A stretch of DNA of 64,000 nucleotides from Rhizoctonia solani. Its lineage: Eukaryota > Basidiomycota > Agaricomycetes > Cantharellales > Ceratobasidiaceae. Positions within the stretch are counted from its first letter, which is position 1, and each line of letters starts with the position of its first letter. The translations under genes and the position numbers were made by a program. Below, piece after piece: positions 1-11,600 of this stretch. The DNA is taken from assembly GCF_016906535.1 (NCBI RefSeq), contig NC_057371.1:2294001-2358000 (forward strand). The letters run 5' to 3'. The notes under the pieces were generated by a model. That model was not told the DNA's origin. It was given only the letters and a program-made list of their open reading frames with translations, and ran no database searches.

Positions 1-1657
1 CGTTGAGTATCACACCGAATCCGTCCCGAGACATTCCTGAGAGCGGAAAGTTCTCAATAACTTTCGATCTCCAAGCCGCACTAAATGCTTACTTTCTGCT
101 ATAGCTAGGCCGATTCCTTTCTCCCAAAAAAGGGATGGGTTTAGCTATTTTCTATATCTCAAATTGGGCATGACATACCCTGTGATGCGCCGGTAACAAT
201 CACAGACTTCTCGACTTCATTATGATCAGCTACAAGATGACTGACTAGAAGTGCTGGAAGTCAGTATCGACCCGTCCATGTTTAGTATGGAAGAAGGAAG
301 TACCGGAGGGAGACATGATCGAGGGCGAACGCCTGTGTTTGAGTGGGGAAATACTAGGTCGGTGGTTGGTGATGTGCTTTCTACTTTCCTCATATTTATA
401 TATGGGCACCAGCAAGAACTCGCCGAAGTGCTCGTTTCACGCCACACTCCCGGGACAATTCACTAACCTATATTCGCCACTATATCTCCAAGGCAAACGG
501 TGGAGGTGGTCTGATAACCATTTTCGGTGGTGACCGCTCAAGTTTCATTTTCATGAGCCCTCTCATATGGAGCATCCCCCAACCATTTATGAACAAGATT
601 GCTGAGAATTTGGTCCCGTTCCGCGCGTGATCACCCGTACATGGCTAGAGGCATACAGTTGCGCAGTAAAACTTAAGACGATACTAGTTCTGGTATATCT
701 TAGTGAGTGGCAAGACAGTAGAGTTACCGATATCGATATCAATTGATGGTGCTAGGTTGTGGCATAAAATATGTCAGGAACCAAACATTCGGCGTGCCCC
801 AGCCATTGGCACAAGTCTCCATAAATAGTAAAATTAATCATTAGGTAACTATGAGGGGCCTCAGTCTTAGGCGCCTTTGAGGAGAACTTGTCTGAGGTGC
901 CGTGTGCCTGAGGGCAATAGTGAATAACTTCGTCCCACATAATCTTGCAAAGATATCTACGATATTTAACAATCATTAGGGTGAATCGGAACATTTATAC
1001 ATCTGCATGGATAATAAAAGGCATGCAACTGTCCTGTTGGCATCAGTCCGAGCGTGTGTCGTGGCCGGTGAACTTTGATAAGTTTCCGAGAGTCTCCGAA
1101 GCTAGGGCTAGAGGTATGTACGAGCCTAGCGATTGGAATGCACTAGCAAATGGGTCTACACGGTCGATTGTCAAGACCGTAATTCCGCCTCTTCAATTTG
1201 GTAAGTAATCGACGGTCTTTGATCAGGCTACACACGCACCGGGTATCCTTTTATATTAAGAAGATTCAACCCATCATACAAGACTACCATTGGGTAAAGA
1301 TCATGTTCCGTATAACTAACCGAAGTCTTGATCAACATCTTATCCCTACCTGGCTCGCATGTCTGGATCTTCCAGTTCCAGTATATGATGCGACATACGT
1401 CAAAACTGTGGTACGGAGGATTAGGGGTTTGAATTAACAATGAACATTGATACATGCTTACGGCGTGAGACATCAGGAAGAGCATTGAAGAGGATCAGGG
1501 GTCCTATATATTACAGCTGGATTTTGGGATAACGCTCGGTGTCACATGACCAAGGGAACCACCCCAGATCGCAGTAGATTGTCATAGTCTAGATTTCAAT
1601 ATTTTTGGGTATTGGGTTCCAGCGCAGGGAAAATACAGTATAGTCCGGAATATATAA
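1..1657. other. unassigned left edge
   Basis: No gene could be supported here. Short open frames occur on both strands, the most protein-like being a plus-strand stretch at 251-466 and its antisense at 226-447, but none shows a known motif or joins to neighbours through good splice sites. It probably contains the 3' flank of the minus-strand peroxygenase that ends at 1658 and possibly an exon of a gene that starts outside the window. Confidence 0.4.
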
Positions 1658-3141
1658 TTACACATGCTTTGCATCCTTTAGCACCTTAGCTTCTAAATTT
1701 CCCTCGCGCGAAATGCCTCGCTCGATTTGGAAAACCCTGTCAAGATAGGCATCAGCACATAACTTTGATTTAGCGATAAATAATGGGGGTCGGAAGTGCC
1801 TCCCGTGGACCGGACAGGGGCAACGGGGTGCGGTCGAGAGGTAGAGGGAGATACGTACAACGTGTTTAGCCTTGCAATGGTAAACCCATTCCTGGTCAGG
1901 TTTCTGGGTTCCCAGCCATCTGGCATACGCTCCTCTATAAACCATGTTTTGAGGTCCGCGGCATTACCTCCGAAAACTAGATGAATTCATAGTGTCAGCA
2001 GGAGTAATATATATGGTCAGATTCGTGAGTGGAGATCGGGTGCATACGAAGGTGATGCAATTTACAGCAACACGTGCCCCAAATTTATGGGTGGCACGTT
2101 ATTGACAGATGGAGATAAGACTCCCGTATGCCATGCGATCGAGGAACGAGTAGATCACGAGGAACCGGGACGTACCATCAAAAGCAATTGCCGAATTGGC
2201 ACAACCGAACGTCTTGCCATTTCGGTTCATAATATATTGGTTATTAAAAACCTTGGAGTGGGCTCTCCTGTAAGCAAGATACTTCGAGAAGTGCTCCAAC
2301 TTGAAGGTGTCCGTGGGTCTGAGTCTGCATAGAGATAGGTTACAGACATTTGGTGCACTCTTGTGGCATATAGAACTTACTTATCCATGTCGAATCCCGC
2401 CGTCTCGTACAACCCACGGATAATATCCACGTCTGGCACTCCTTGGTTGGGCTGCCACTTGATATCGGCGCCTAACAAGAATTGAGTGTGCGCACGTAAT
2501 GAAGTTACGGCGTCTCTTAACACGCACGAGTATAGCTGGCGTCATGCTCAATTGCGCCATGCGCATTGAGATCATCCAGGGTCATCTTCCCTTCCCAGTC
2601 CCGTCCCGCGAACAAGAACTTGGCAGTAAGCCAAGGAACTTGGATGCAAAGAGTTGGAGAGAGGTTGTAGGTAGCACCTACGGCTTCGCCCAGCTCTTTC
2701 CTAAAATAAAGGCATTTAGTTTATTCTGAAGGTGCTGTACAACCAGCAATTAGCTTGCCATGTTATTCCTTTCCCGTTACGAGGCAAAACACCTTGAGGG
2801 GGGTATGTCAGATGACTTTGCTGTCGTCGGAATTAAGCTCACCGTGATTGGCCAATGCATTGATCGCCGGACAAGGTGAGCGTGCGTCGTCCGGGCCAGG
2901 AGGTCGGAATTCTCCCCATTTCCCTCCATGGCCACCCACACCCCTATGTGTAGAATTTCCGTTAAAATAGATAATTTCACCAACAGTCAAATAGTCACTT
3001 TGCTATAACAGCTCCGGGCTGCTTCTTAGGAAGGATGTAGTTTGATAGGTGTAGGCCAGCATCCCAACCTAAGAGATACAGCAAATAACCAAGGGAAAGT
3101 AAAGGATCGGCGAGCCCGCTGAAAAAAGAGACGATGCCCAT
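1658..3141 (-). CDS. chloroperoxidase / unspecific peroxygenase-like heme-thiolate enzyme
   Basis: Multi-exon gene read 3141 to 1658, about 290 residues, the usual size of short UPOs. Seen: an N-terminal hydrophobic segment (LGYLLYLLGWDAGLHLSNY), then GVGGHGGKWGEFRPPGPDD followed by RSPCPAINALANHG, the PCP motif whose cysteine is the axial heme ligand. Next comes the exon with LNAHGAIEHDASYTR, which carries the EHD acid-base triad of short UPO/CPO enzymes. Later exons carry LEHFSKYLAYRRAHSK and TWFIEERMPDGWEP, typical of the family's C-terminal half. The family uses hydrogen peroxide to oxygenate or halogenate substrates such as fatty acids. The first intron (gtgact..catag) joins in frame (AK|GVGG). 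The junction near 2690-2810 has an unclear phase. The start at 3141 (MGIVSFFSG) was chosen because it precedes the hydrophobic segment. That segment suggests membrane anchoring or a secretory signal. The gene is divergent from the oxygenase at 3653. Confidence 0.78.
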
Positions 3142-3652
3142 GTTGTGCCAACAAGTTGTGGTGTAGGGTGGTGAGTAGAGAGATAACAACGCCTTTTGTT
3201 CACGCGCCAAGTTGGGGTGAACACGTTGTCTCTGGGTAGCATTGAATGACAGGCGGTATTCATATGTCTATATCCAGAAACTCAGCTGCGGTTCTTTTGA
3301 GGGTTACGGTCTATCAACCCCTCGTTTATCAGTGGTCCCGAATAAAATGATCAAATTCATAGCCCTGATTGGCTACTGGGCGAGTATATGCATAAAGGTG
3401 TCCGAGGTCCATTCGCTCTTCACCGCAATCCTCGTTGCGGTGGCCCATTCGGACGCGAGTTGCCCTCTGAAAGGAAGACATGGTACTGACAGGTGTATCC
3501 ACTCTGAGCCCACTACCTTATTGAAAGAATTCTGGTGACCTTTCCGTAAGATCATGAACGGCATCGCCAGGGAATATCAATAGTGCATCGATTGCCTTAA
3601 ATTCAACGCCCCAAGCCCTCTCCATTCCTTCATCGAAATCTCACCCACTGCC
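3142..3652. promoter_or_regulatory. shared divergent promoter region
   Basis: This interval of about 510 bases separates the start codons of the minus-strand peroxygenase (3141) and the plus-strand psi-factor oxygenase (3653). Both 5' regions must lie here unless there are untranslated upstream exons. I see no coding signal and no specific regulatory motif I would name. Assignment as a bidirectional promoter is an inference from gene orientation. Confidence 0.45.
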
Positions 3653-6600
3653 ATGTCTGAGCCTGGCCTCGCATATGTATGTCTCTTTTGCATCCAATTA
3701 AGATCGCTGTTGTAACTTTATAACTATATTGGCAGCGTGCCGTGGACGCTTCGCTCGGGGCCCTGTCCCACCTGGCTACGTCGATAGACAATTCGCTCCG
3801 CCCTGTTACCGCGAACGCGAATGCGTACAGCCGCGATCCAGACCAAGAGGTCAATGCCGCAACTGCGGTGATCGAAGGTTTCCGCCGCCAGGTCAGTCAA
3901 TCGCTGCATTTTTCGAGCATATACCCTAACCACCGTACAATCTCCCAGCTTCGTCTGGGCATTCCCATCGCTCCAGATATCCAGGCAGTCGTACGTCTCT
4001 TGTTTAATGGTTCCTCAACCAATCCTGATTTGCCCGTTTCAGTACTCGGTGGTCGATGCTATTCAAAATTCCAAGTCCCTCGATGATCGCAAGATGCTGG
4101 TATGAGATCGACATTGGGAATATGAATCTGCCTTCTTAACAAGAACACAGCTCGAACATGCGCTCGTATTCATGTCACGTCTACCTCGTGGTAGTGCCCT
4201 TGCCCAAAAGGGCCAGGATGCTGTGATTAGCATGCGTAAGTTTAAAGTCAAGGTCAGCTTGATTTTATAAACATAACTAACATTTTATGTAGTATATAAG
4301 GATCTGCCCCATCCCCCCGCAACATATGTCGGCGACGCCTACCGATTCCGAGCTGCCGATGGTGGCAACAATAACCTTTTGATTCCAGATTTGGGTATGT
4401 AACGGTGCCTTACTGTGCCACAAATTAGAACTCTAATTGACGTAAATCAGGTCGTGCCGGGACACCGTACTCACGTAGCGTTCCTCAGACTCACCCCCTC
4501 CCTCCCGCGGAGCTTCCAGACCCTGAGCTCGTCTTTGAATGCTTACTCAAACGCGACAAGGTGAGATTGAACTAGCATTGCAGCCTATGGGTTTTACTAA
4601 GCCCCATTCGTGCAGGTCACCCCTCACCCAGCAGGGCTTTCCGCGATGTTCTTCTCGTTCGCGACGCTTGTTATCCATACTTGCTTCCGTACCAATCATC
4701 GTGACGTGACTATCAACGAAACCTCGTCATACGTTGATCTTGCGCCCTTGTATGGTAATAACCAAGAGGACCAGGATAGTGTCCGTCGATGGGATGGTAC
4801 CGGTCGTCTCAAAGAGGACGTGTTTACCGAGAACAGACTTTTGTTCCTGCCCCCCGCCGTTTGCACCATCTTGGTCTTGTTCTGCCGCAACCACAACGTA
4901 AGTTTGGGTTAGGTTTCACAAAGGGTAACTCTGCTCACGCGACGACCCGAAACTTGGCAGTTCATCGCTCGCAAGCTGTTCCTGATCAACGAGGAGGGCA
5001 CATTCAGGGATCCCGAGACGCTCAAGGAGGAGCAAAGGAAACAGCAAGATCATGTTCTCTTCAACACAGCTCGTCTCATTAACGTTGGCTTCTTCGTTTC
5101 GATCGTGTTGGGTGACTATCTTGCAAGCATCTTGGGTATTGTGCGAGAGGGTTCCGACTGGAGCTTGAACCCCTTCCAAGTGAGTAGATCCTTGTGGTCA
5201 ATTGTAGAGATAGTTCGCTTATGTATATATCTAGGACATTGTTCAATCAGAACGAAACCACGTACCTCGTGGGGAAGGTAACTCTGTCAGTGTCGAGGTG
5301 AGTAATTGGGTTTGGGTCGTTATTTGCAGCGAACAATAGCCTAATTTTGTGGACGTCTTAGTTCAACTTGCTATACCACTGGCATTCGACTACATCTGCA
5401 ATTGATGAGCAATGGACCGAGGGTGTTTTCCGTAAGATCTTCGGAGACAAACCGTTCGAACAGGTGCGTGAATTAATTTATCATATTCACAGAGTACTGA
5501 TTTGTGTTGGCGCCGTAGATCACTCCTGGAGAATTTGCTAAGGCTTCGGCACTTGTTGCTAGTGCTGAGCCAGACAAGGCCAAGTGGGAATTTGGCGGGT
5601 GAGCCTCGCTTGTTCTGAGCCTGTCATTCCAACCAATAACTTTCATGCTTCAGGATGAAACGTGGCTCCGATGGTCGATTCAACGACGCCGAACTTGCTC
5701 AAACAATTATCAATGCTACAAGCCACGTTGCTTCTGCATTCAAAGCCCGTGGTACTCCTCCCGTTCTTCGCGTTGTTGAGATTTTGGGTATTATGAGCTC
5801 CCGCAAATGGGGTGTCTGCAGCTTGAACGAGTTCAGGAAGTTCATCGGTTTGAAGCGTGAGTGCCGGTAGTATTCCCGATACTTTTTACAAACCAGTCTG
5901 ACATTTTTTTTTGTTAGCCTACGACAGCTTCACCGAATGGAATTCCGATCCCGAAATCGCGACCGCCGCCATGAGGCTTTACAAGCACCCGGACAACCTT
6001 GAGTTGTACGTAGGATTGCAAGCCGAGGAGGCCAAGCCTGTCGTTCCTGGTGCTGGTCTTTGCCCTGGCTACACCATTTCGCGTGCCATCCTGTCAGACG
6101 CCATCACCCTGACTCGGTAAGCCCTCAAAGACCTCCACCCACCTTTCAATTGACTAATTATGATTCAATTTTAGCGGCGATCGCTACCTTACAACTGACT
6201 GGACGAGTAAGTTGCTTGGTTAACATTTTTATATTGGCCTAACGAGCCCATACAGCCAATAACCTGACATGCTGGGGTTTCGACGATGCCACCCGTGACA
6301 TCGAGAACCCGAGCTTCGGTGGTATGCTCGGCAAGCGTAAGTTTTGCTTTCACAAGATCTAGCCTTACCCTAATCGTATTGCTTCTAGTTTTCTACCGAA
6401 CCCTCCCTGGACAATTCCCAGAGAACAGCATCTATCTTTGGTTCCCTCTTATGACTCCTGACGCCATGAAGACCAACTTCACCAAAGTCGGAATTGCCGG
6501 CGACTACGATTTCTCCAGGCCCACTGCCCCACAACCGGTGCAGGACGTAACATCGCGTGCGCATGTTATGGATGTTATTATGGAAACCGCATGCATCCAT

Positions 6601-8262
6601 ACGCCATACGGAAAGAAGGTCCAAGCGATGTTTGACAAGGATCCTGGCTTTTTCCTGGCTCTCAACGACGAACACGATCATACGTTCAAGACGATTGTAA
6701 GTAGCAGTCATCTCCAAAATATAATCTCGGACACCAATTTTATCTTTAGATCTACCAAAACCTCATCGCACCTAGCGGAACCTACTTCCAAAGTTATTTC
6801 TATGAAGTCACCAAGACCCTCCTTCAAGACATGTCCTACACTCTGGGTAGCCACCAAAGCAAGTGCCTGGATATCGTTGACGTCTTCGAGAACGTCGTCA
6901 TGCGCTTCGTTTCGGAGGAGATTGGTGGGCTTTCGCTTAAATCTGAATCGAACCCTCGTGGCCTGTATTTCGAGCGCGAATTGAGGGATATGATTGATGA
7001 CATCTACATGTGAGTTCTGGCTGATTTCTAGGCGTTGTGGGTCTAACATTTTGGCACATAGGCATGTGTTCACAGACGTCGATATCCAACATATCTTCCG
7101 TATCGCGAAGAATGCCAAGTCCTTCTCCAAGAGGCTCTTACTTCATATCAACCAGACCTACATCGCCGCCAACGGACTCGGTGTATGTCTCGACCCATTT
7201 TTACCTCGAATGTTTCTCTGACCCCCCTCCCCACCTCTTAGCCCATCACCGAGCGCATCTTTGGGTTCTTCTCGGGCACTGGCCGCCCTTCGTATGATTT
7301 TATGCGTCGCCTCCACAAGACCGGCAAGCCCAAAGATCAGCTCTGCAAAGCTGTCTTGGCTGCGATTGTTGCTTCTTTTGAATATGTTCCTGGTATGTTT
7401 CACGCGCTGTAAGCAAAACTCGAACTCACGGATTTTTTTGCGACAGCCTTGATCAACGTCGTGAACTTCTACCTTGACCCCGCTCAGGCCGAACACAAGA
7501 CTCAACTCGTTGCCCTGGCTAGCAGCAAGGACCCTCAAGCCAACAATGTCATTGCCGGATACGTCCGCGAGGCTTTGCGTGAGTACACTATGCGTCCCGT
7601 TCCCTTGTGGACACTGACCGTTGTTTTCATATAGGTCTTGACCCATTGGTATGCGTGACTTATCTTTTGTACATTAACCTCACTAACAAACTCTCAGTTC
7701 TCGCACGCTCGCCGTGTCGTCGTTGAAAACACATCCGTCAAAGGTTCTAATTACAAGCGGGGAGATTCCTTGTTCCTGTCTATTGCAGATTCCAATTTGG
7801 ATGTAAGCCCTCTGCCCTTCGTGGTATGTGTAGGTCGGCATTGATTTAAATCATGACCCTAGCCCGATACGTTCCCGAACCCCAAGAGTGTCGATCCCAG
7901 GCGACCGGCAGACAGCTACACCCTCATGGGTGACGGTCTCCATCGCTGCTTCAGTGACGAGTTTGTCCACTCGGTATGTGGCTGGGTTCTAGTAGCTTAC
8001 TCATCAACTAATCCATTGTGGTATCAGACTATGGCTTGCGCCGTTCGTGCCGTGTTCCAGCTCAACAACATCCGCCGCGGCCCCGGAAAATCTGGTATTC
8101 TCAAGAGGTTCACAGATTCGGATGGCACCACTGCCTCGTCCTGTTACCTCAACTCGAAGCAAATCATTACTCCGTTCCCTACCAGCTTGACCCTCCAGGT
8201 AAGACTGAGCCACGCCTTTCCGTCTTCAAACATTGACCAAGCTATTCCAGTACGATGTGTAA
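3653..8262 (+). CDS. ppo: psi-factor producing oxygenase (heme dioxygenase-P450 fusion)
   Basis: Over twenty short exons join in frame to about 1,073 residues, the length of the Ppo / linoleate diol synthase family. Exon 1 is MSEPGLAY at 3653-3676; the stop is at 8260-8262. The N-terminal half is an animal-peroxidase-type dioxygenase: a candidate distal-histidine segment (VIHTCFRTNHRD), TSSYVDLAPLYG, PRGEGNSVSVEFNL, and YHWH near residue 385, which holds the catalytic Tyr and proximal heme His. The C-terminal half is P450-like, with YVREALR (ExxR), the heme-cysteine loop GDGLHRCFSDEF near residue 1003, and a final GPGKSGIL segment. In known members the first domain makes 8-hydroperoxides of linoleic acid and the second rearranges them to diols that act as sporulation signals. 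The loop has Ser where most members have Gly two residues after the Cys. I saw no frame break, so it is probably functional. Confidence 0.9.
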
Positions 8263-8685
8263 ACGCGACACCACGCAGTTTGAATCAGAATATTTGGGAC
8301 CATCGTTGTATTTCTTCCTGTATACTTGTTTTTCTTCTCCTGAAATCAATCAAATCAATACAACATGAAAGACTTCCGGGGACTAGATCGCGAGTCGCAA
8401 ATATGTTGCCTCCCCACCATCCAGCCCAACAACGCACAAGGTCGAAAATAAGCTACTCGAGAAGATGCTTAGTTTTAACTCTGGCCGTGCAACTGTCATC
8501 TAAGGGCCGATGTTTTGGGCTTGAAAATAGTCATCATGTTTATCTGGTATGCTATTGAAACAAGTGATAATGTGTGACACAACTGCTATTAGATCTAATA
8601 TGCGTACTACTAGTAATATTCTGCTGAGCCCCGCGAAAACCCCAATAATAAACGAATCACAGAAAATTACATTGTACTGTATCAC

Positions 8686-11600
8686 CTATCGGGATGCAGG
8701 CTGGTGTCCTCCCTTCATTTTGGATATAAGTGCATCTATTTGATAAGGCTGCGGTATGTTAGTAACCAAAAGACCCCTGGGTATGGAGCAAAGGTAGAAA
8801 CCTTGATCATCACATCGTCCACTCCTGCTTCCTGGGCTGCTTGAACTTGTTCCAGGCGAGCATTTCCCGTCAGAGCAATAATAAAATTACGTTTCCTCAA
8901 TGTTCCCAACGATTCCCGCCTGCGTATCTCACGGGTAGCAGCGAATCCGTCGCTGACAGCAAATTTAGAATAAAAATACGTGAGGAAATAGAAACCTACA
9001 GAACTGGCATTTCAAGGTCCATCTGATGGTGCATCGTTAGGACTAGATTACATATGGGTTAAGGCACATACCAAAACCACATCAAACGTTTCAGCTCGTA
9101 TCTCGCTGTTGCTTTGTAGGTCCGCTTTATCAATAGCCTGAATTGCTTCGAGGCCATTAGAAGCTAGAACTACGGTAAAACCGGCTCTCTTCATCTGGCG
9201 ACTGTACGGATAAATTAATGTAGCTTTTTTAATAGAAATCAGAACATACGCTAGCACATTCTACAAATTGGATTGATCCTTAGTACTCGGGCGTCGTAAA
9301 ACGCCGGAAACACTGACCTGGTTAATCTTATTATCTTCAGTGATTAAGATATGCAGAGGTCGATTGCGATGTATGTTCGGTGTTTCTGGTAACGGCCTTG
9401 ACGCAGACTTGGTTGATCCACCCGATTTGTAACTCGTCTTGGACGATGATCTCCGAAGACCCCGTCCCGGTGGTGGAGGTGGGGGATGATATTCGGGAGC
9501 GGCTGCTCGAATGAAAAAACGGAAACGCGCCTTTACCTTAAAAGGGCACTCTAATTGACGCTCGAGTCGTGATCATTGTATTCAATACTTACCTGGCTCG
9601 CTAACAACCTCGATCCTTCCTCCCATGAGACCTAAAAACATGTTAGTACATATTTGGCATAAATCTGAAGCGACTATACTGCATAGCTGGCGACACACGA
9701 ATAGCCCAAGGCCTGAGCCACCGAACACATGGTGTGCATTCTATATTTAAGTGACAAGATATTAGTGAACGCCGACTTCTCTCGTTCTACCTAGGTCTCA
9801 CCGATCCTTGTTGAAACCTTAGGGACGCATGGGTTTCAATCGAAAAAAAGCATATATCCGCATTGTTTTATTTACTCACCTCTGAAATAGGAGGGCAAGA
9901 TCTTCCTTCTGGAGGCCAGGGCCCGAGTCTTGCACCGACACATATATGTATATGTCTGGTACCCCCGTTCCGGTGATTGGAGAACGGGATCGAAGAGCCT
10001 GACCAGACGGGAAAGGCGGAACCGCACAGCTCTCATCCTTTGGAGGGTCCAGTGAGAGTTCCAATGAGACCTTGATTTCTCGCAGGCCGCTACTCATATC
10101 CGTAAACCGGATAGCGTTCGACATTAGCTAAGGGTGAATTTAGTCACGGCTAATGCTTGCGAAGTCTCTGCCCACGTTGGTTATTGTTTGTGCGAACCGA
10201 CTGCGGTCTGCCTTGACTGTCCTCAAACCAAATATCTCTACTCCGTGCCCAAAGTTTAGTTTAAAATCAATATTTTTCCTAGTAAGGTTGATCCATATAT
10301 CAGATCACCCCCGATTTCAACTTCTGAACGCATACAAAAATTAGACTCACGCTATGAGCTCATTGCGAAACACCAAGAGTATCTGGTTTGTCTCATGTTT
10401 AACGTCAAAGTCCGTTGGAACTACCGTGAGCATCTAGAAAAATATTTACTTTTCGCTCACTTCAAAAATAATCATTCTTACGTTGAGTTGAATCCTTGAG
10501 AGACTCAAGACATCGTTCGCAATGCGAGCTAAATGCTGTCAGCCTTGGATAAACACCCACACAAAGCCATCACCTTGCGCCAAGCCACACTGGTGGGGTT
10601 AGTATCGGAATAATAGCCCTAAGGTACACATACTGCATAATGCTATCCATAGCCTGCAAGTCATCTTCCAGCTCTTCCAGTAGTCGATCAGTTGGTGTGT
10701 ATGATAAGCCTCGCTTTCGGCAATCATGAAGTATATCCCTCAATCCTTTCATGTTTGTCCTGACAACCTCCTATTCATTGTTCGAATTAACCTCGGATCA
10801 CCACGGTTGGTTTACTCTACTTACCGCATTTTGTATAATAGCAGACACCGGCTGTCTGTTCAGAGCTCCTTTAGCATTATGCTAAACGCGCGAGGGAATA
10901 CCAACCTCAGTTCATGCGAAGTAACGTCAATCAATAACTCTATTTACCACGTTAGAGGGTTATCTCGGCCCAAGAAAACAACATGCCTTGTGCAGTCCTG
11001 CGCTTTACTTCAAGTTGTCGTTGGGTGTCGGCGTCCTCTGCCCTCGATGCTGCGATGTGTTCCCGCTCCTCAGCCAGTGCTATGCGTGCTTCTTCAAGTC
11101 GGTATTGCTCATTGATATCCATGACAGCACCAAATGATCCAGCGAAGCTACCATCGGCATTAATCAGTGGTGCTATGACCGCGTGAGTCCACACGTCGTT
11201 TTTCCAAAGTAAACGCTGGGGTATTTGGGTATCAGCAAAGGGTCTGATACCGTATCATAGACCTTACCGTAGCTGCTGACTCACGATTTTCAAAACACCC
11301 CTTCCAGACACGGAGCGCGGCATCTTTGCTTTCAGGCGCAATACTTGAATACCGACACAATTAGCGAGATCGAACCATTGAGACTGGCCCATAGCTTACT
11401 GGTCAAGCCATTCGTCACGCTCTCGTCCTGCAGGATATCCTGTTATCTGATACCAGGCCGGATTGAGGTATGTAAGCCTATGTAAAGCTTCAATAAATAT
11501 CAAGCCGAATGAAAACACATAGCACCCACCTTCCTTCCGCATCTGTCCTAAATATTCCGACCTTTCAACAGATGTCCCCAAGTCAATTATTACAACAGAT

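Noticed and set aside
3742..4086. Single 114-codon plus-strand frame near the start of the oxygenase
   Set aside because: It reads through two introns; splicing at 3892-3948 and 3991-4042 gives the frame that continues into the Ppo domain.
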